Position numbers and translations under genes: made by a program
Source: Cardiocondyla obscurior
Lineage: Eukaryota; Arthropoda; Insecta; Hymenoptera; Formicidae
NCBI RefSeq assembly: GCF_019399895.1
Contig: NC_091880.1
Coordinates: forward strand, 3,844,001 to 3,908,000
Direction: 5' to 3'
Length of the DNA: 64,000 bases
In this document: piece after piece, positions 1 to 11,319 of the stretch
How positions within the stretch are numbered: the first letter of the stretch is position 1
Layout: the number at the start of each line of letters is the position of its first letter
The notes under the pieces: generated by a model
What the model was told of the DNA's origin: nothing
The model's input: only the letters and a program-made list of their open reading frames with translations
The model's database searches: none

Positions 1-2440
1 TGCTGTCGTCGTCGCAAACGCTGCGTTCGGATAAATCAGTCAGAGGTCCGCAGTCGCTGCCGCCACGGAAATGGGCGCTATGTTGTTCCTCGAGAAGGCT
101 GCTGAAGTTGCTCAAACACAGTTTCATTGGCCGGCTGAGATCGACTGGTTTGCTTAGATCTAACGGTTTTGTCAGATCTAACAGCGACTCGCCGACTCCG
201 CCGGCCTGATGATTTGCCGTTTCTTGTTTTCCGTTACTAGCATGCGCCTGTAACTCGCTGAAGTATCGCTTCATGTCCTCGTAATATTTCAAGGATTTCA
301 AAGATGCTTCCATGTCGTTAGGCGGAATAATAGGCGGAAACAACGGTGGCATGTGGGAAGTGCTGGAATTGGAAGGAACGGATTCCATCGAGAGCTCTTC
401 GTCCGGGATGTTGTCGATGTTCACTTCACCGCGAGCCACCTGGTCGGCGTGTTTGCTGCTGAGGTGAGATTCTAAAGCGGATTTAACTTTGAATAACGCC
501 GGGCAGAATGGACAGCGCTTATTAATAACTTGGCTGTGGGCGCGGAATTGGCCCTTGCGCTCGCGGGCGCGCGTATTTTGAAACCACACTTGCACCACGC
601 GTTTCTTTAAACCGACTTCACGCGCGATCGTTTCCAGCATCTTTCTCGACGGATTAGACTCGATCTGATATTTCTGGTAAAGATAATCTAATTGCTCCGG
701 AAGTATTGTAGTTCGTAAACGTTTATCTTTAGGCTGCTCGTTATGTTCTGAATTCGAGCGATTGTCGCTGCCCGTTCCCTCCTCAGGATCCTCGAATTTT
801 CTTTTCTGTATCATACTGATGAGCGTATGCTGACTATCCGACGCAACTGCAGAGCTTTGATTAGCGTTGAGTGCTTGCTGTTGTAAGATTCCGAAAGGCG
901 AGTCTGGCGGATACGCGGAGGGGAATAGAGTCGGGTTCATGATATGTATTAGCTGATGCTCGCGCCAAAGTTCAAATCGGCTGAACATCAAGTTACATTT
1001 GTCGCATTGAAAGTTACCTTCCTTCGACTCGGTTTGCGACTGCGTCTGCTGTTGTTGTGACTGCTGCTGGGACTGTTGGTGCGTTTGAGATAAAGTTTGC
1101 TGTTGATGCTGATGAGGCGATGTAGCGCTGCTCAATGGCTGCTGCAATTGTTCGGTAAGCGCGGGCGCAGTTGACATATTGTTAGCTACCGTATTATTCG
1201 TCGTCGTCGTTGAGCTGCTATTGCTGTCTTCGGAGCTCAAAACCGCGGCGACTTGCGCTGCCGCAGCCTGTGCTTGCGCGCTTCTTTTAGCATCCTCTTC
1301 TTTGAAACAATGAGTTTTCTGATGGCGTATAAGTTCGTAATATCGTTGAAATACCAGCAGGCATTTTTTACATTGATAATTTAAGCCTGGTGTTCTTTGA
1401 AATCTACCGGATCCGTCGTCGTTTTCGCGTCCCCCTGTTGTCACGGGTTCGGCGGCGGGCTGATTCTCGTACACCTTACGTGCTTTTTGCCTAGCATTTT
1501 GAAACCATACTACGATTACACGCGGGCTCAAACCGAGAAGTTTGCTAAGATATTCTAAATCGTCGTCCTTCGGATATGCGTTGTTCTCGAAAAATTCCTG
1601 GAGGACTTTTATCTGGTAATCGGTGAATCTCGTACGATTGGCACGTTTGCCGGAACTACCGCCGGATGTGTTGCTGCCGTTACTATTACCACCAAAATAG
1701 TCGGCCGGTCCACGGCCCGGGCTTAAAGATCTCTGCGGTGTAAGCGCCATTGCGGCAATCGCGCTCGGCACGACGTTACCGGCTCCTGGAGTAGGATTGG
1801 CAAAGTTCTGAGAGGCCAATTTTGGCGGTAACATCGGAGTACTCGGGGCACTCGTAGTTGACGGAGGATGGGAAGAAATGTCGTGGTGAATAGCCGAGAA
1901 TACGGAACTCATACTAAGCGCGGGCGAATGCGGTCGCGACTGCTGTCCGCCCGAGCTGCCAGGCGAATGATGCTGTTCATCTTGATGCTGTACAGTTTGT
2001 TGTTGCTGCTGACACTGCGACACTTGTTCTACTTCCTGTTTAATTTCAGTAGATTGAGATGTGCTGGTATTTTGCATAGACGGCGGGGGCGTAGCTTGCT
2101 TATTCGGACTTTTGTCGTCGGAGGAACTGCTACCGGATACGCTCGAATTCAATGGTGTTACTTTTGCCTCGCCAGTTTTTTCATATTCTTCAAGATTTAG
2201 AGTGGTACTTGGTGGATTATTGAAATTGTAAGGACTGTCTTTGTTACGCTGGCGTTCTTTGAATAACGTATTTCGGAACCAATGTTTTATAACTTTTGGT
2301 GGTAGACCACTCTGACCAGCCATATCTAAGATTTGCTCTTCACCAGGAGAATTATTAATATCAAAGTGTGCTCGTAGGATTTTCAGTTGTTCGTCGGTAA
2401 TGCGCGTACGCGCTCGTTTCTGCGATGCAGCTGCATTTGC
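1..2440 (-). CDS. zfh2: zfh2 third exon (partial): three homeodomains, three zinc fingers, CtBP-type motifs
   Basis: This exon supplies residues 1995-2807 and runs off the window at position 1. Homeodomain A covers about 2002-2061 (nucleotides 2240-2419) and ends HWFRNTLFKERQR. Homeodomain B covers about 2259-2320 (around 1463-1648) and ends VWFQNARQKARK. Homeodomain C covers about 2565-2627 (around 542-730) and ends VWFQNTRARERK. All keep Trp48, Phe49 and Asn51. Fingers CKKCLLVFQRYYELIRHQKTH-type at 2351-2371 and CDKC...H-type at 2473-2493 lie between B and C, and CPFCPALFK... at 2637-2658 follows C, the same spacing as in ZFHX3/4. Near 2747-2765 sit LLDLTKP, PLDLSKP and PVDLSRP, tandem matches to the CtBP-binding PxDLS motif. 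The acceptor is TATTTTTTAG before GCAAATGCA. Confidence 0.95.
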
Positions 2441-5400
2441 CTAAAAAATAAATATTAAAAATTGTTTTCTTTTTTCTCAATTCATTAATTCACTCATTAG
2501 TCAATGAAAAAAATAAAAAAAAAAATAGATATATAAGCATTAGTTAAAATAAATAAGTAAATAAAAAATAAGAAAAGGATAAAAGTAACTTTTTCGAAAA
2601 AAAGAAACAAGATTTGTTTCCATTATCGTGCATAAATTAATTTTCTTCTTTTTAATTTGTACGCTTGTAAATAATGGTGCACGTTGTAATTTTAATCTAA
2701 CGTTTAATTAAACGTTTTAGTATCAAATAATTATCCATACCTAAAAGAAAATAGAGAAGTATAAGTATTAAATTATAAAAATTAATTTTGCAAAAATTAT
2801 AAACGCATTTTATTTACCGCTGCTGCTGCCTGTTGTTGTTGAAGAGCAAGATGCTGCTTGGCGAGAAGATCTGCTTGATTAATCGGTGCATATGTGGTAG
2901 CCGCACCATCATACGGTGGCGGTGGCAACATCATTGGCACTAAAGGTGGCTGCAAGTTCATGGCAGCTAGAGCGGGTACGTTTAATCCCAAAGGTAATCC
3001 CATCATTCCCATCATCAGTCCTGGATATTGTTGTAATTGCTGCTGCAATTGAGACGCCGCCATCGCAGCGTTTAAAGCAGCTTGCATTTCAGTCATCTGT
3101 TGCGCGAACGAGAGCTGGGCATGCTGCTGCTGCTGTTGTTGTTGCTGCTGCTGCTGTTGGTGCTGCTGCTGCTGTAATTGTTGCTGCTGCTGCTGTGATT
3201 GTTGAGATATATGATGCTGCGAATTAGTAGGCAGCACAGTCGTCGTAGAATCCGTGCTCGAAACCGGCGTATTACTTAACGCCGGAGTGGTCGCTGGAGT
3301 GGTGGACGTAGCTTCCGGTGTCCGGCTAATACATTCTTTGTTGTCGGCGTTATCTTCCTTCTCTTTTTCACGAGATTCTTTATCAGAGCTGAGATCTTGA
3401 GGTTGCGCGGCGGCAGGCGTGGAACTTCTCGGCGCCGTAGTAGTTGACGAAGACGTCGCGACCGTCACTACGACACTTTTCTTTTCGTATTCGCACTTGA
3501 ATTGCTGCGCGTACTTCTCAAGAAATTCGCGCGGTACGAGATCGCGATGAACCTCCTCGCAATGAGCCTTCAGAACCCAAACACTGCTGAATTCTTTGTT
3601 GCAATGCTGACAGGTGCTACGCGTAAGTTCTGGTATCACATCGTCGTCCATGTGAGCTTCTTCGGTTTCTTCTTCTTTCTCCTGCATGGCGGCGAGAGCT
3701 TGCTTCTGTTGTTCCTGCTTTTGCTGCTCTTGTTGAGCTTGAAGAGCGGCAGCCGCTTCTTCCTCTTTCCGTTGCCGTCTTTGGTGATTTTCGTTGAATT
3801 GCATGACGAGATCGAAGCCGAAACTCTCCAGCAAATGCTTGTACATTTGCGAGGTTTTATGCCGCGGCTGAGAAAGAATATCCTGCGTGGTTTGCGATGC
3901 ATGCTGCGTGGTCGATTGCATGTGCTGCTGAGGTCCTGGCGTTGTAGATGTAGGCGGTGGTGTTTTAGCCGGCGCGGATGAAGCTAATTGTTGCGACGCG
4001 GCGAACTGTTGAAACAATGCCAATGCCGGATTATTTAAAATGTTACACAGCTGCTGATGCGCCGCGAGTTGGTCTTGATTTACGAATACGCTATTGCAGC
4101 GCGAGCAAGAAAGCATTCCACCTGTATTCCCCGCGTTCGCGTTGACAGGCGGACTGTTCGGACTTAGCGGCGGTTGTTCAATTAATGGTCGAGCGAGATC
4201 CAACTGGCCACTGGCCGCGAGATCCTGCAGCTTACTGGCACGCGTTTGATGAAGAACACTTCTCATATGAATATCTAAAGTGCTGCCCTGGCTGTAAGCG
4301 ACCTTGCAGATATTACATTTGTACGGTTTCTTGTCTTGATCTTGCTGGGAGTCGGGCGATTCGGTCGGACTAGCGGGAGGCACCACCGAGATCAACGTGT
4401 TGTTATTACCTTGTTCCTGCATTGCCCGCTTCAATTTGTGCAAGTGACTCACACTGTTGTAATGCACCAGAAGAATATTTTTCTGCGTGAAGCTCTCTTT
4501 ACAAACGTCGCATTTGTACGGTCGGTTAGGATCTAAATATTTCTCCATGGGATAAGACATCTTCTCACCCTTGCGATGCAACAGAGTTTTATTGTGGCCG
4601 GTCAAATAACTTTGACGCGTGAATGCCACCTTGCACCGGTGACACTTGAATTTTCGACTCGGATCTTGATACGAGTCCTCAGCGATCGTTTGGCTATTTA
4701 AATAATCTTCCAGTAGCCGCTGCTCCTTCTGCAACGGAGACGAATCGCTGGCGTCGCTTTCTTCCTCGTCGCCTCTACCAGCGTCGTCCTCCGCGTGAAG
4801 CTCGCCCGCCAGACCGGCCTGCCTCTTTAACGTTTCTTCCGTTATTGCTTGAAGAAGGGGGTGCGAATGGATTAAGCTCTGCTTGTACTGAGCCATCTCG
4901 TCCTCGTGGAGATCGTGGGCAGACTCCAAATGTCTCTGAAGCGCCTGCACCGAGCGAAAAGATCGCGCGCACAGGGCGCATTTCGTCGCGTCTCTGATGG
5001 CGTGATACTGCGAGTGCTGCTGAAGTTTCTCCAGAGTTTTGAACGCGAGGCTGCACTGCACGCATCGATACTTATAAACGTGCTTCTCGCTAACCGCCAA
5101 GGTAGGCGTGGTGGCCGGATGGGTTTCTCGACAGTGATGCTGCCGAAATTCCTCGACCGAACGCCAAACTCGGTCACACTTGTTACATCTGGGCAGCTCG
5201 ATTTCGTCATTATCACCGCGCTCGCTCATCTCCTCCTCCTGATGAGTCTTCGTCGTCGTCGTGGGCGACGTCGGCGTTGTCGCGATCGTTACGGCCGGCG
5301 TTGAAGAATTCCGATTGTTGTTCAGCCAATGGCTCTGATCCACCAATAACAGTAGCCTCTGGAGACCGTCGGTATTAACGGAGTGAATTTGCATTACGTG

Positions 5401-6096
5401 TTTTTCCAGAGCGGGACGCTCCTTGAAACTATCTTGGCACAACGGGCATAACAATTCCGTCGTCGGCTCTTCTTTTACCGTTTCAGTTTTCTCCTCCGAA
5501 TCTTGAACGTGAGCCACTTGCAAATGCTGTCGTAATTCTTCCCGCGACGTCGGTTGATACGTACAGTATAGGCACGTAATTTCTTCTTGGTCATTCTCAG
5601 GCTCGGCTTCCGGTTCTGGATCATTGTCCGGTTCTTGTTTCACTTCACTACCGCAATCACTACCTTCCTCTCGCCGTTCTAAAAGTGGGTAAAAGAAAAA
5701 AAGGGATGTTTTAAAATTTATATATGTCAACGGCATACTTACAAAACGCCGTCACATTAAGTAAGAATCAAAGAAACGGAAATTACTATCTAAGCAAAAT
5801 TAATATATAACGGTAAGATATCATTGCGAAAAAAAAATCAATAAAGCAGTTATTAAAATCTATTTAATCATACGGGCTTTAAAATTTTAATTAGCGATAC
5901 ATGGCATTTCCTGAAAAAAAAATTAAAAAAAAAAAAAAAAGAAATTGATACATAAAATATTACTTAAAATAATTTTTACATAAATTAGTAAATTAAATTA
6001 CAATTTGTCAGCCTTGTATGGTCATTGACATTTATTGAACGATATATTTAATTTTACGATCAAGACGTTTCGGTACGAAATTAAAGCAACACAGAC

Positions 6097-6127
<31 letters not shown>

Positions 6128-9100
6128 GTAAATTTATGATCCATTTATTAATAACGCTTGTGAACATCGACGGAGTTTTGATTTTGTAAAACCTGTTTCC
6201 CGCAAACCAATATCTCTCAATCGCGGCCTACGTTAAATCGCATAGCTCGATAAGCAATCAAATGACGATGAGCGACTAATTAAAGAACACAGTGCGAAAT
6301 TAATGTACGATCGATAAGAACGCAGCGGCGAGTGGCGAGAAAAATCGTAGAACGTCTCCACGGCGTTTCCAGCTATCGCAGAGAATTTCGCGACTCCACC
6401 GGGGTAAACGATCTGCGAGAAAAATATTATTTACGTTCTGCCGATCGCCGGGACTTGTTCCTGCGAATCGACGATCTCCGCTGTCCGATCCGGGGCGTCG
6501 CTAAACTTGGGCGTTATGTATTCAGAGCCGGACGACCACGCGGGACAGCCGTCCACTTCGCAGCGATTCGTTCTCCGAGGCATTAAACTCGGAACGCCAC
6601 ACGGGAGAAAGTAAATTATAGATACTACCGGTAAACTACCGCGGTTGCCGCGCGACGAAAAAGTTTCGCGTTCGCCGTGCGAGCGGCCGGCTATCACATC
6701 GATCAGACTCGTTCGGGATCGCGTGCTTTTACCTCCCGCGCCCGCAGATCAATCCGCCGGAAGAGAGTCACCGCCGATCTGCGCGCCGGTTCTTCCCGAC
6801 GAGTGAGAAACGGCAGGATTTTACGCAAGCGGGCCGCGCGCGTAACGCGGTAGCGTCACGAAGAGAGAAAGTTTTTTTTTTTCCGGGCGACGCGACGCGT
6901 CCGCGAGCGAGGAGGACACTGAATGCGGCTGCACGCGTCGCAGATGCTCTCGCGCGCCACCACCAGTCTTGCAACAATAACGCGCGAAATTACAGATTGG
7001 CGACATCGTACTATCGACGTGGCTTCCTACAAAGAAACAGAGAGAAGAAAAAAAAAAAGCAAAAAAAAAAAGAAAAAAAAATAGAAAAGAGGTAAATAGG
7101 GATAAGAAAAAAAAAAAAAAGAAGAAAAAAACGAAAGGAGGACAGCCACCATGCCATGTACGTATCGTGCGGTACGCATTGTCCGAAAGCACACTTGCAA
7201 CGTGCGGCGTCAGTTGCGACGTCGCGGCGCGTACAGAGTAAAACGCGTGCTGCTGGTTTCACCTCGCGCGGCGCTCCTGCCTTCTTCTCCACTCGTATAT
7301 TTATGTAAGTACAGCCCGTCGATATATAATAACATGCGGTATTGTGCGCGCCGCGCCGTGGTGGTGGCGGCGGCACACGCCACGGCCATATGCCACGCAA
7401 AATTACCGTCATCGCCGGCTAATTGTGAGTATAATAAAATAATGAGACCAGTGAATTCATTAAAGGCGCAGTCGTAAGCTTTCTTTGCTAATGCAGGGCG
7501 CAGGCGGGCATAAAAGAAAATTTTGCCGTAAAATGAAATTACGCTTATCGTCACGGAACCGAATTACTCTTTTCCGCGGTGTATCTCACGACGCTCTGAC
7601 GCTTTGTTTTTTAAGGTTATCACTCCGGAGGCGGGATCGCGCGTAATAAATTCGTGAGTAATAATTTTGTTTTAGCTGTTATTCATGAAATGTATCGAAT
7701 TGCGGGAAACAGAGAATAGTTCGCGAACGAATAACAAGCTCAAAGAAAAGATACCACAGTCGATTGATCGAGAAATACCACAATGTTCTCTTTCAGTACA
7801 GCGACAGCTGTCCCGCGCAGAAAAAAAAAAAAGAAAAAAAAATAAAGCGATTAAAGGAATTCACTTTTTGTGAATGACGAGGAAGTGAAAAACGCGACAT
7901 ATTCGTGATTACAGACCAAAGCCTTTTTCTTTTCTTTCTTTTTTTTTCAGAGAAACCGCGTTGTTCGAACGCTGACACACTTTGCACCGTTATGTAACTT
8001 TCTTAATATACGAGTCTCGGTTTCGTTACCGTTACTCATCGATTACTTTTTACGAATATTAATCGGCTTTTATAGTTTTAATATATCAATGTACGTCGCC
8101 GGTAATATTGAATGCATTGTAACAGGCGCTTTTCACGGGCAAAAACGATACGAAGTTTCTGTAACATGCAATGTAGAAATAATTTTCTTCATATTCACCA
8201 TTGTTTGTACTCGTGGCGTTCGGCGTCGTCGGCGTGGTCGGGCTAGCTTGCTGCGTAGACGGCACGTCGGGATCGCTCGTCACTTGAAACATGACGCTGA
8301 TATCCGCGTGCGGAGATTCGTTCCCCGAAAGACTGCTTCTCCTGTGAATGTGATGTATCTGTTCCATGTGGAGATGCCGCAATGATTTCACGTGCTGCAG
8401 AAGCGGCAGCCGGTGCCGGGCGCTGAATCCGCATATCACGCAGTGATACCATTTCCCGGGGGTTTGGATATTACTGCTCGCTTCAAGCAGATGACGTAGC
8501 AGAAGAGACGCGGCCTCGTGCCTCGGCAAAGCGGAGTGCAGGGCCAATTTGTGAGTACTATTGGTATAGTAATCGCACGCGTGGCAGCGCAATTGCGCGG
8601 CGCTCGTAGGTGACGCCAAGTACTTCAGCTTCCATTCGTTACGCGGGCCACCTTCCTTTACGTGGTTCATGTGCTGCAGCCGCTGCAAATGTTTGTCAGT
8701 CTTGCAATGTAACTGGAAATTTGCCTTCAGGTTGGTTTTGTAGGTACATAGTTTGCAGACGAAATGTGCGTTCGCTATTGTGAGTATGTCGCCCTCGCGG
8801 GTTCTCGTTCTGTCGACGGCTAAATGGTGATTCAGAGCTTCGAGCGAGTCGGTCGCGAAATTGTTGCAGATGCAACATTGATACAAGTGGCTGGGATCTT
8901 GATCCGCGGGTTCCGGCGGCGGCTCCATGCTGTCTGGCGAAAGTCCGACGTCACCGCCAAGATTGCTCATGGCAGCCGCGCTCGCTATGGAGCCTATGAG
9001 CTCTGGCGGAAACTGTGGCATTTGACCGCCGGTCATCATTGTCATCAAAACCGCTTGATTGTAAGCTAGGTCGGCTAACGCCGCTTCCGTGGGCTGCGGT

Positions 9101-11319
9101 TTATCCAAGCCGCCTAAATGGAGCAAATGCTCGAGCTGCTGCTGCTGCTGTTGTTGCTGATGGACATGCTGCTGCTGATGGTGAGACAACGCGGAAAGTG
9201 TTTGCATGTGTTTGATATTTTGATGCAATACCATCGAATTGTGCGTATGCTTTTCACTCGTCATATGTATCCTCAAATTGCGCGCGACGTTTGTCTCGTA
9301 GTTGCATATGTCACAGCGAAACGAAAGCTTCGGCTTGCTCTGATTACCTTGAACGGCGCGATGCGGGCTGTGATTCTGCTGGTGGTGAGGACTCCGCGTC
9401 GGCATCGGCGCGTCCTGAGACGACGACGGATTACTAGTACCGGAGCCGCCTCCGCCTCCCTGCTGCAGTTCCTGCATGTTGTTGAGATGCTTGTCGCTTT
9501 GCATGTGTATGCTGAGATTGCCTTTTGTCGTAGTAGAATAATTGCACACTTCGCACCTGTACGGTTTGTAGCCGCAGGTATACGTTTCACCGCGCGCTAA
9601 CCTGGGATGAGGTTGACCTGCGTTACAATAGTAACACGACGTTTCACTTTCCGGATGTTTTTCTTTCATGTGTATCTCGAGAGTCTCTTGATATTTATAA
9701 TGCCAATTGCATTTCGGACACTTGAGAGTTTTGCAAGAATTACGACTGTGTATGCCAGCGAGCGGGCCGCCAGGACCGGCGAGTCGACTAGTCGTCAATA
9801 TCATCTCGCACTTTGGACATTCTACTCCGCTTGGTCTACCTTGCATGTGTTCCGGACAGACGCCTATCGTGGTGCCAGTAAGAAAATTCGGCGGAGCTTG
9901 AGTGAGGGCAGCGTACGAAGACGGAGATCCTTTGGTGGACGAGGTCGGTGGGGGCGGTGAGCTGTAATGCATAGCCTCGGGTGCCTTCGCCCAGGACGCG
10001 GCGCTCACCTGCGCGCCGGTCCACGGATGCTGCTGCTGCTGCTGATGATTGTACGTGAGAGGATGATTCGAATGTGACGTAGGCGTGGTAGGAGTATTTG
10101 GCGAGGGTCGCTGTTGTTGCGTCTGCTGCGATTGCTGCTGCGTCTGCTGTTGTTGAGGACTGCTGGGTACCCCAGGTGTGCTCGCCGGAGTGCTAGTTGT
10201 AGTTGGTGTCGTCTCGTGTTCGTTAGGTTCGCTGCGTTGCTGCTGCTGTTGTTGCTGAGTTTGTATCTGCGCGGGTGACGCTTGGGTGCAGGTCGAGCTC
10301 GTGACAGGTTCTAAGAAACTGACGAGCGGCTGCTTTCCTCTACCCACGGACTGTATAATGGCCGACGCCGTCGAGTGAGAGAGTATTTGTCGTTCGTCTT
10401 CCATGAGAGTAAGCTGGTGCTCGCCTTGGGCGTGCGCGACGAAACTTTTCGCGTACCCGAAACTGAGCTTGCATATGAAACACATTAGGATAGGTTTGAC
10501 GGGTACTGACGCCGCAGGCGGTGGCGGTGCTGTGGGCGTCGGAGGAGGTTGTTTACTTCCTTCCGCGCTTCTATAACTTATCACCCGATAGCTGTGCATC
10601 ACAGGAAGATCGGGATTATGCTGTTGGGTCGCCGAGCGTTGTTGCTGCTGCTGCTGCTGCTGCTGGTAGGCCTGATGCGCGTACAACCGCGATACATAAT
10701 ACGCACTCGCAATTTGTGGAAAAACTAAAGAGTGAGGAACCGATACACCGCGCCCATCTACGATACAACCGTCGGGCAAAGAGTCGTCCTCGCTGAGTTC
10801 GCTCTCGCCTTCGATGATATAGGCCGACCCGTCCGGATTATAGACGATTTTGCCGTCAAATTTCTCCACGTCGCCGCCCGTCGGGCTCGGGCTTGGGCTG
10901 GGACCCTGTTGTTGCTGCTGACTTTGCGACTGCATCGTCATAGTCGTGGTCGTGGTGGTGGTGTCAGCGATAGGTGTGGGTGTTGGTATCGCGTCGCGGG
11001 TGCAGGGTTCTGTGCCCGAAGGTGGACTAGCCGTGCGGGGATGATGGGGCTGATGAAGTGCAGCCCCAGCCGCAGGGGGGGACCCACCCACTCGGCCCCC
11101 CTCCTCCTCCGGGCTCATCTCCTGCTTCTGCTGCGTGTACGTGGAATTTTGGAAGGGTCCGCCGTGTTGCTGGTGTCGCTGTTGCTGTTGTTGATAATTC
11201 GCCGCCACCAGCTGCAAGAACTGATGCTCGATGGCGCTCGGCGTGTGCTGTTGTAGATGCGAGGGAGGAATGTTATGGTGCTGAAGGTGGTACGGGGGAT
11301 GAGGCTCACTGGAGGGCAT
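1..11319 (-). CDS. zfh2: Zinc finger homeodomain transcription factor Zfh2 (ZFHX3/ZFHX4 family), three exons, 3' end outside window
   Basis: The CDS is a join of 11319-8199, 5678-2818 and 2440-1 on the minus strand, giving about 2,807 residues and still open at position 1. The joins are in frame: exon 1 ends after the first base of codon 1041 (donor GTGAAT), exon 2 completes it as GAA (Glu) and ends in phase 0 (donor GTAAAT), and exon 3 starts in phase 0 after a T-rich acceptor. The protein carries about 21 C2H2 or C2HC fingers and three homeodomains, in the order known for ZFHX3/ZFHX4 and fly zfh2; vertebrate ZFHX3/4 have a fourth homeodomain. Family members are nuclear DNA-binding regulators of neural and appendage development. 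Signature stretches include PVKPILMCFICKLSFGYA, CNWHYKYQETLEIHMKEKH and VIKHWFRNTLFKERQRNKD. PolyQ tracts are frequent. The start ATG at 11319 follows an in-frame TGA 30 nt upstream. Family identity is very sure; the exact start is less so. Confidence 0.96.
2441..2817 (-). other. zfh2: zfh2 intron between exons 2 and 3
   Basis: This is a short (377 bp), strongly AT-rich phase-0 intron with a GTAAAT donor and a TTTTTTAG acceptor on the minus strand. Nothing else is seen in it. Confidence 0.9.
2818..5678 (-). CDS. zfh2: zfh2 middle exon: ten zinc fingers, acidic and polyQ linkers
   Basis: The exon supplies residues 1041-1994. Fingers start at about Cys1076, 1118, 1205, 1246, 1274, 1386, 1430, 1495, 1565 and 1730. 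The one at 1565 ends in Cys rather than the second His (C2HC type). Acidic stretches (PEPEAEPENDQEE near 1061-1073 and a DEEESDASD segment near 1344-1352) separate finger groups. A charged, coiled-coil-like EEEAAAALQAQQEQQKQEQQ stretch lies near 1679-1698. PQDLS at about 1800-1804 resembles the PxDLS motif that binds the corepressor CtBP. A long CAG-type polyQ tract covers about 1869-1892 (nucleotides 3120-3200). The acceptor is CCCACTTTTAG before AACGGCG. The donor is GCAGCGGCG-like sequence followed by GTAAAT. Confidence 0.95.
3120..3200 (-). repeat. zfh2: CAG/CAA repeat encoding polyglutamine in zfh2 exon 2
   Basis: A coding microsatellite of mixed CAG and CAA codons, read on the minus strand as glutamine runs broken by Leu and His. 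It lies in a finger-free linker, so length changes should be tolerated in frame. Shorter tracts of the same kind occur near 9130-9180, 10020-10045, 10240-10255 and 10640-10665. Confidence 0.9.
5743..5789 (-). other. Candidate 47-nt cassette exon inside the zfh2 intron
   Basis: On the minus strand TTTTGCTTAG is followed by 47 nt and then a perfect GTAAGTATG donor, only 64 nt upstream of the exon 2 acceptor. Joined to exon 1 in phase 1, it would add 12 codons and then an in-frame TGA, so inclusion would truncate the protein after the first finger block. It could be a poison exon or a chance match. No coding similarity is seen. Confidence 0.25.
6097..6122. repeat. Poly(A) homopolymer, 26 bp
   Basis: An uninterrupted run of A in the larger zfh2 intron. 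Similar runs of 24-25 bases occur at 30558-30582 (T), 35223-35246 (A), 39886-39909 (A) and 45777-45801 (A). Their lengths are prone to sequencing error. Confidence 0.95.
6733..6920 (-). promoter_or_regulatory. Candidate internal promoter and first exon in the zfh2 intron
   Basis: Within CpG-rich DNA the minus strand shows an initiator-like ATTCAGTG (the A opposite 6920), followed 188 nt later by a donor-like GGGAG then GTAAAAGC at 6732. A transcript starting here could splice to exon 2 and encode a form without the first 1,040 residues. The stretch contains no ATG, so translation would have to begin within exon 2, for example at Met1136. This is inference from sequence signals only. Confidence 0.22.

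Larger units (their letters stand above)
5679..8198 (-). other. zfh2: zfh2 intron between exons 1 and 2, with CpG-rich core
   Basis: This is a 2,520-bp phase-1 intron (donor GTGAAT, acceptor CCACTTTTAG). Its flanks are AT-rich, including a run of 26 A at 6097-6122 and A-rich tracts at 7041-7130 and 7821-7845. Its middle (about 6290-7020 and 7140-7480) is CpG-rich, unlike an ordinary intron, and holds promoter-like and splice-like signals described separately. Open frames of up to 133 codons occur here on both strands in several frames and none resembles a known protein. Confidence 0.85.

Noticed and set aside
5679..5736. In-frame upstream extension of zfh2 exon 2 to an ATG at 5736
   Set aside because: The extension is hydrophobic, AT-rich intron sequence, and the acceptor at 5679-5680 joins exon 1 perfectly in frame.
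7151..7477. ORF with an optimal GCCACCATGC start context on the plus strand inside the zfh2 intron
   Set aside because: The 108-residue product is Arg- and Ala-rich without domains, overlaps open frames in other phases, and a single good start context can arise by chance.
8086..8198. Continuation of zfh2 exon 1 reading frame past the donor
   Set aside because: The 37 extra codons have no similarity to the family, while splicing at GTGAAT restores the exon 2 frame.
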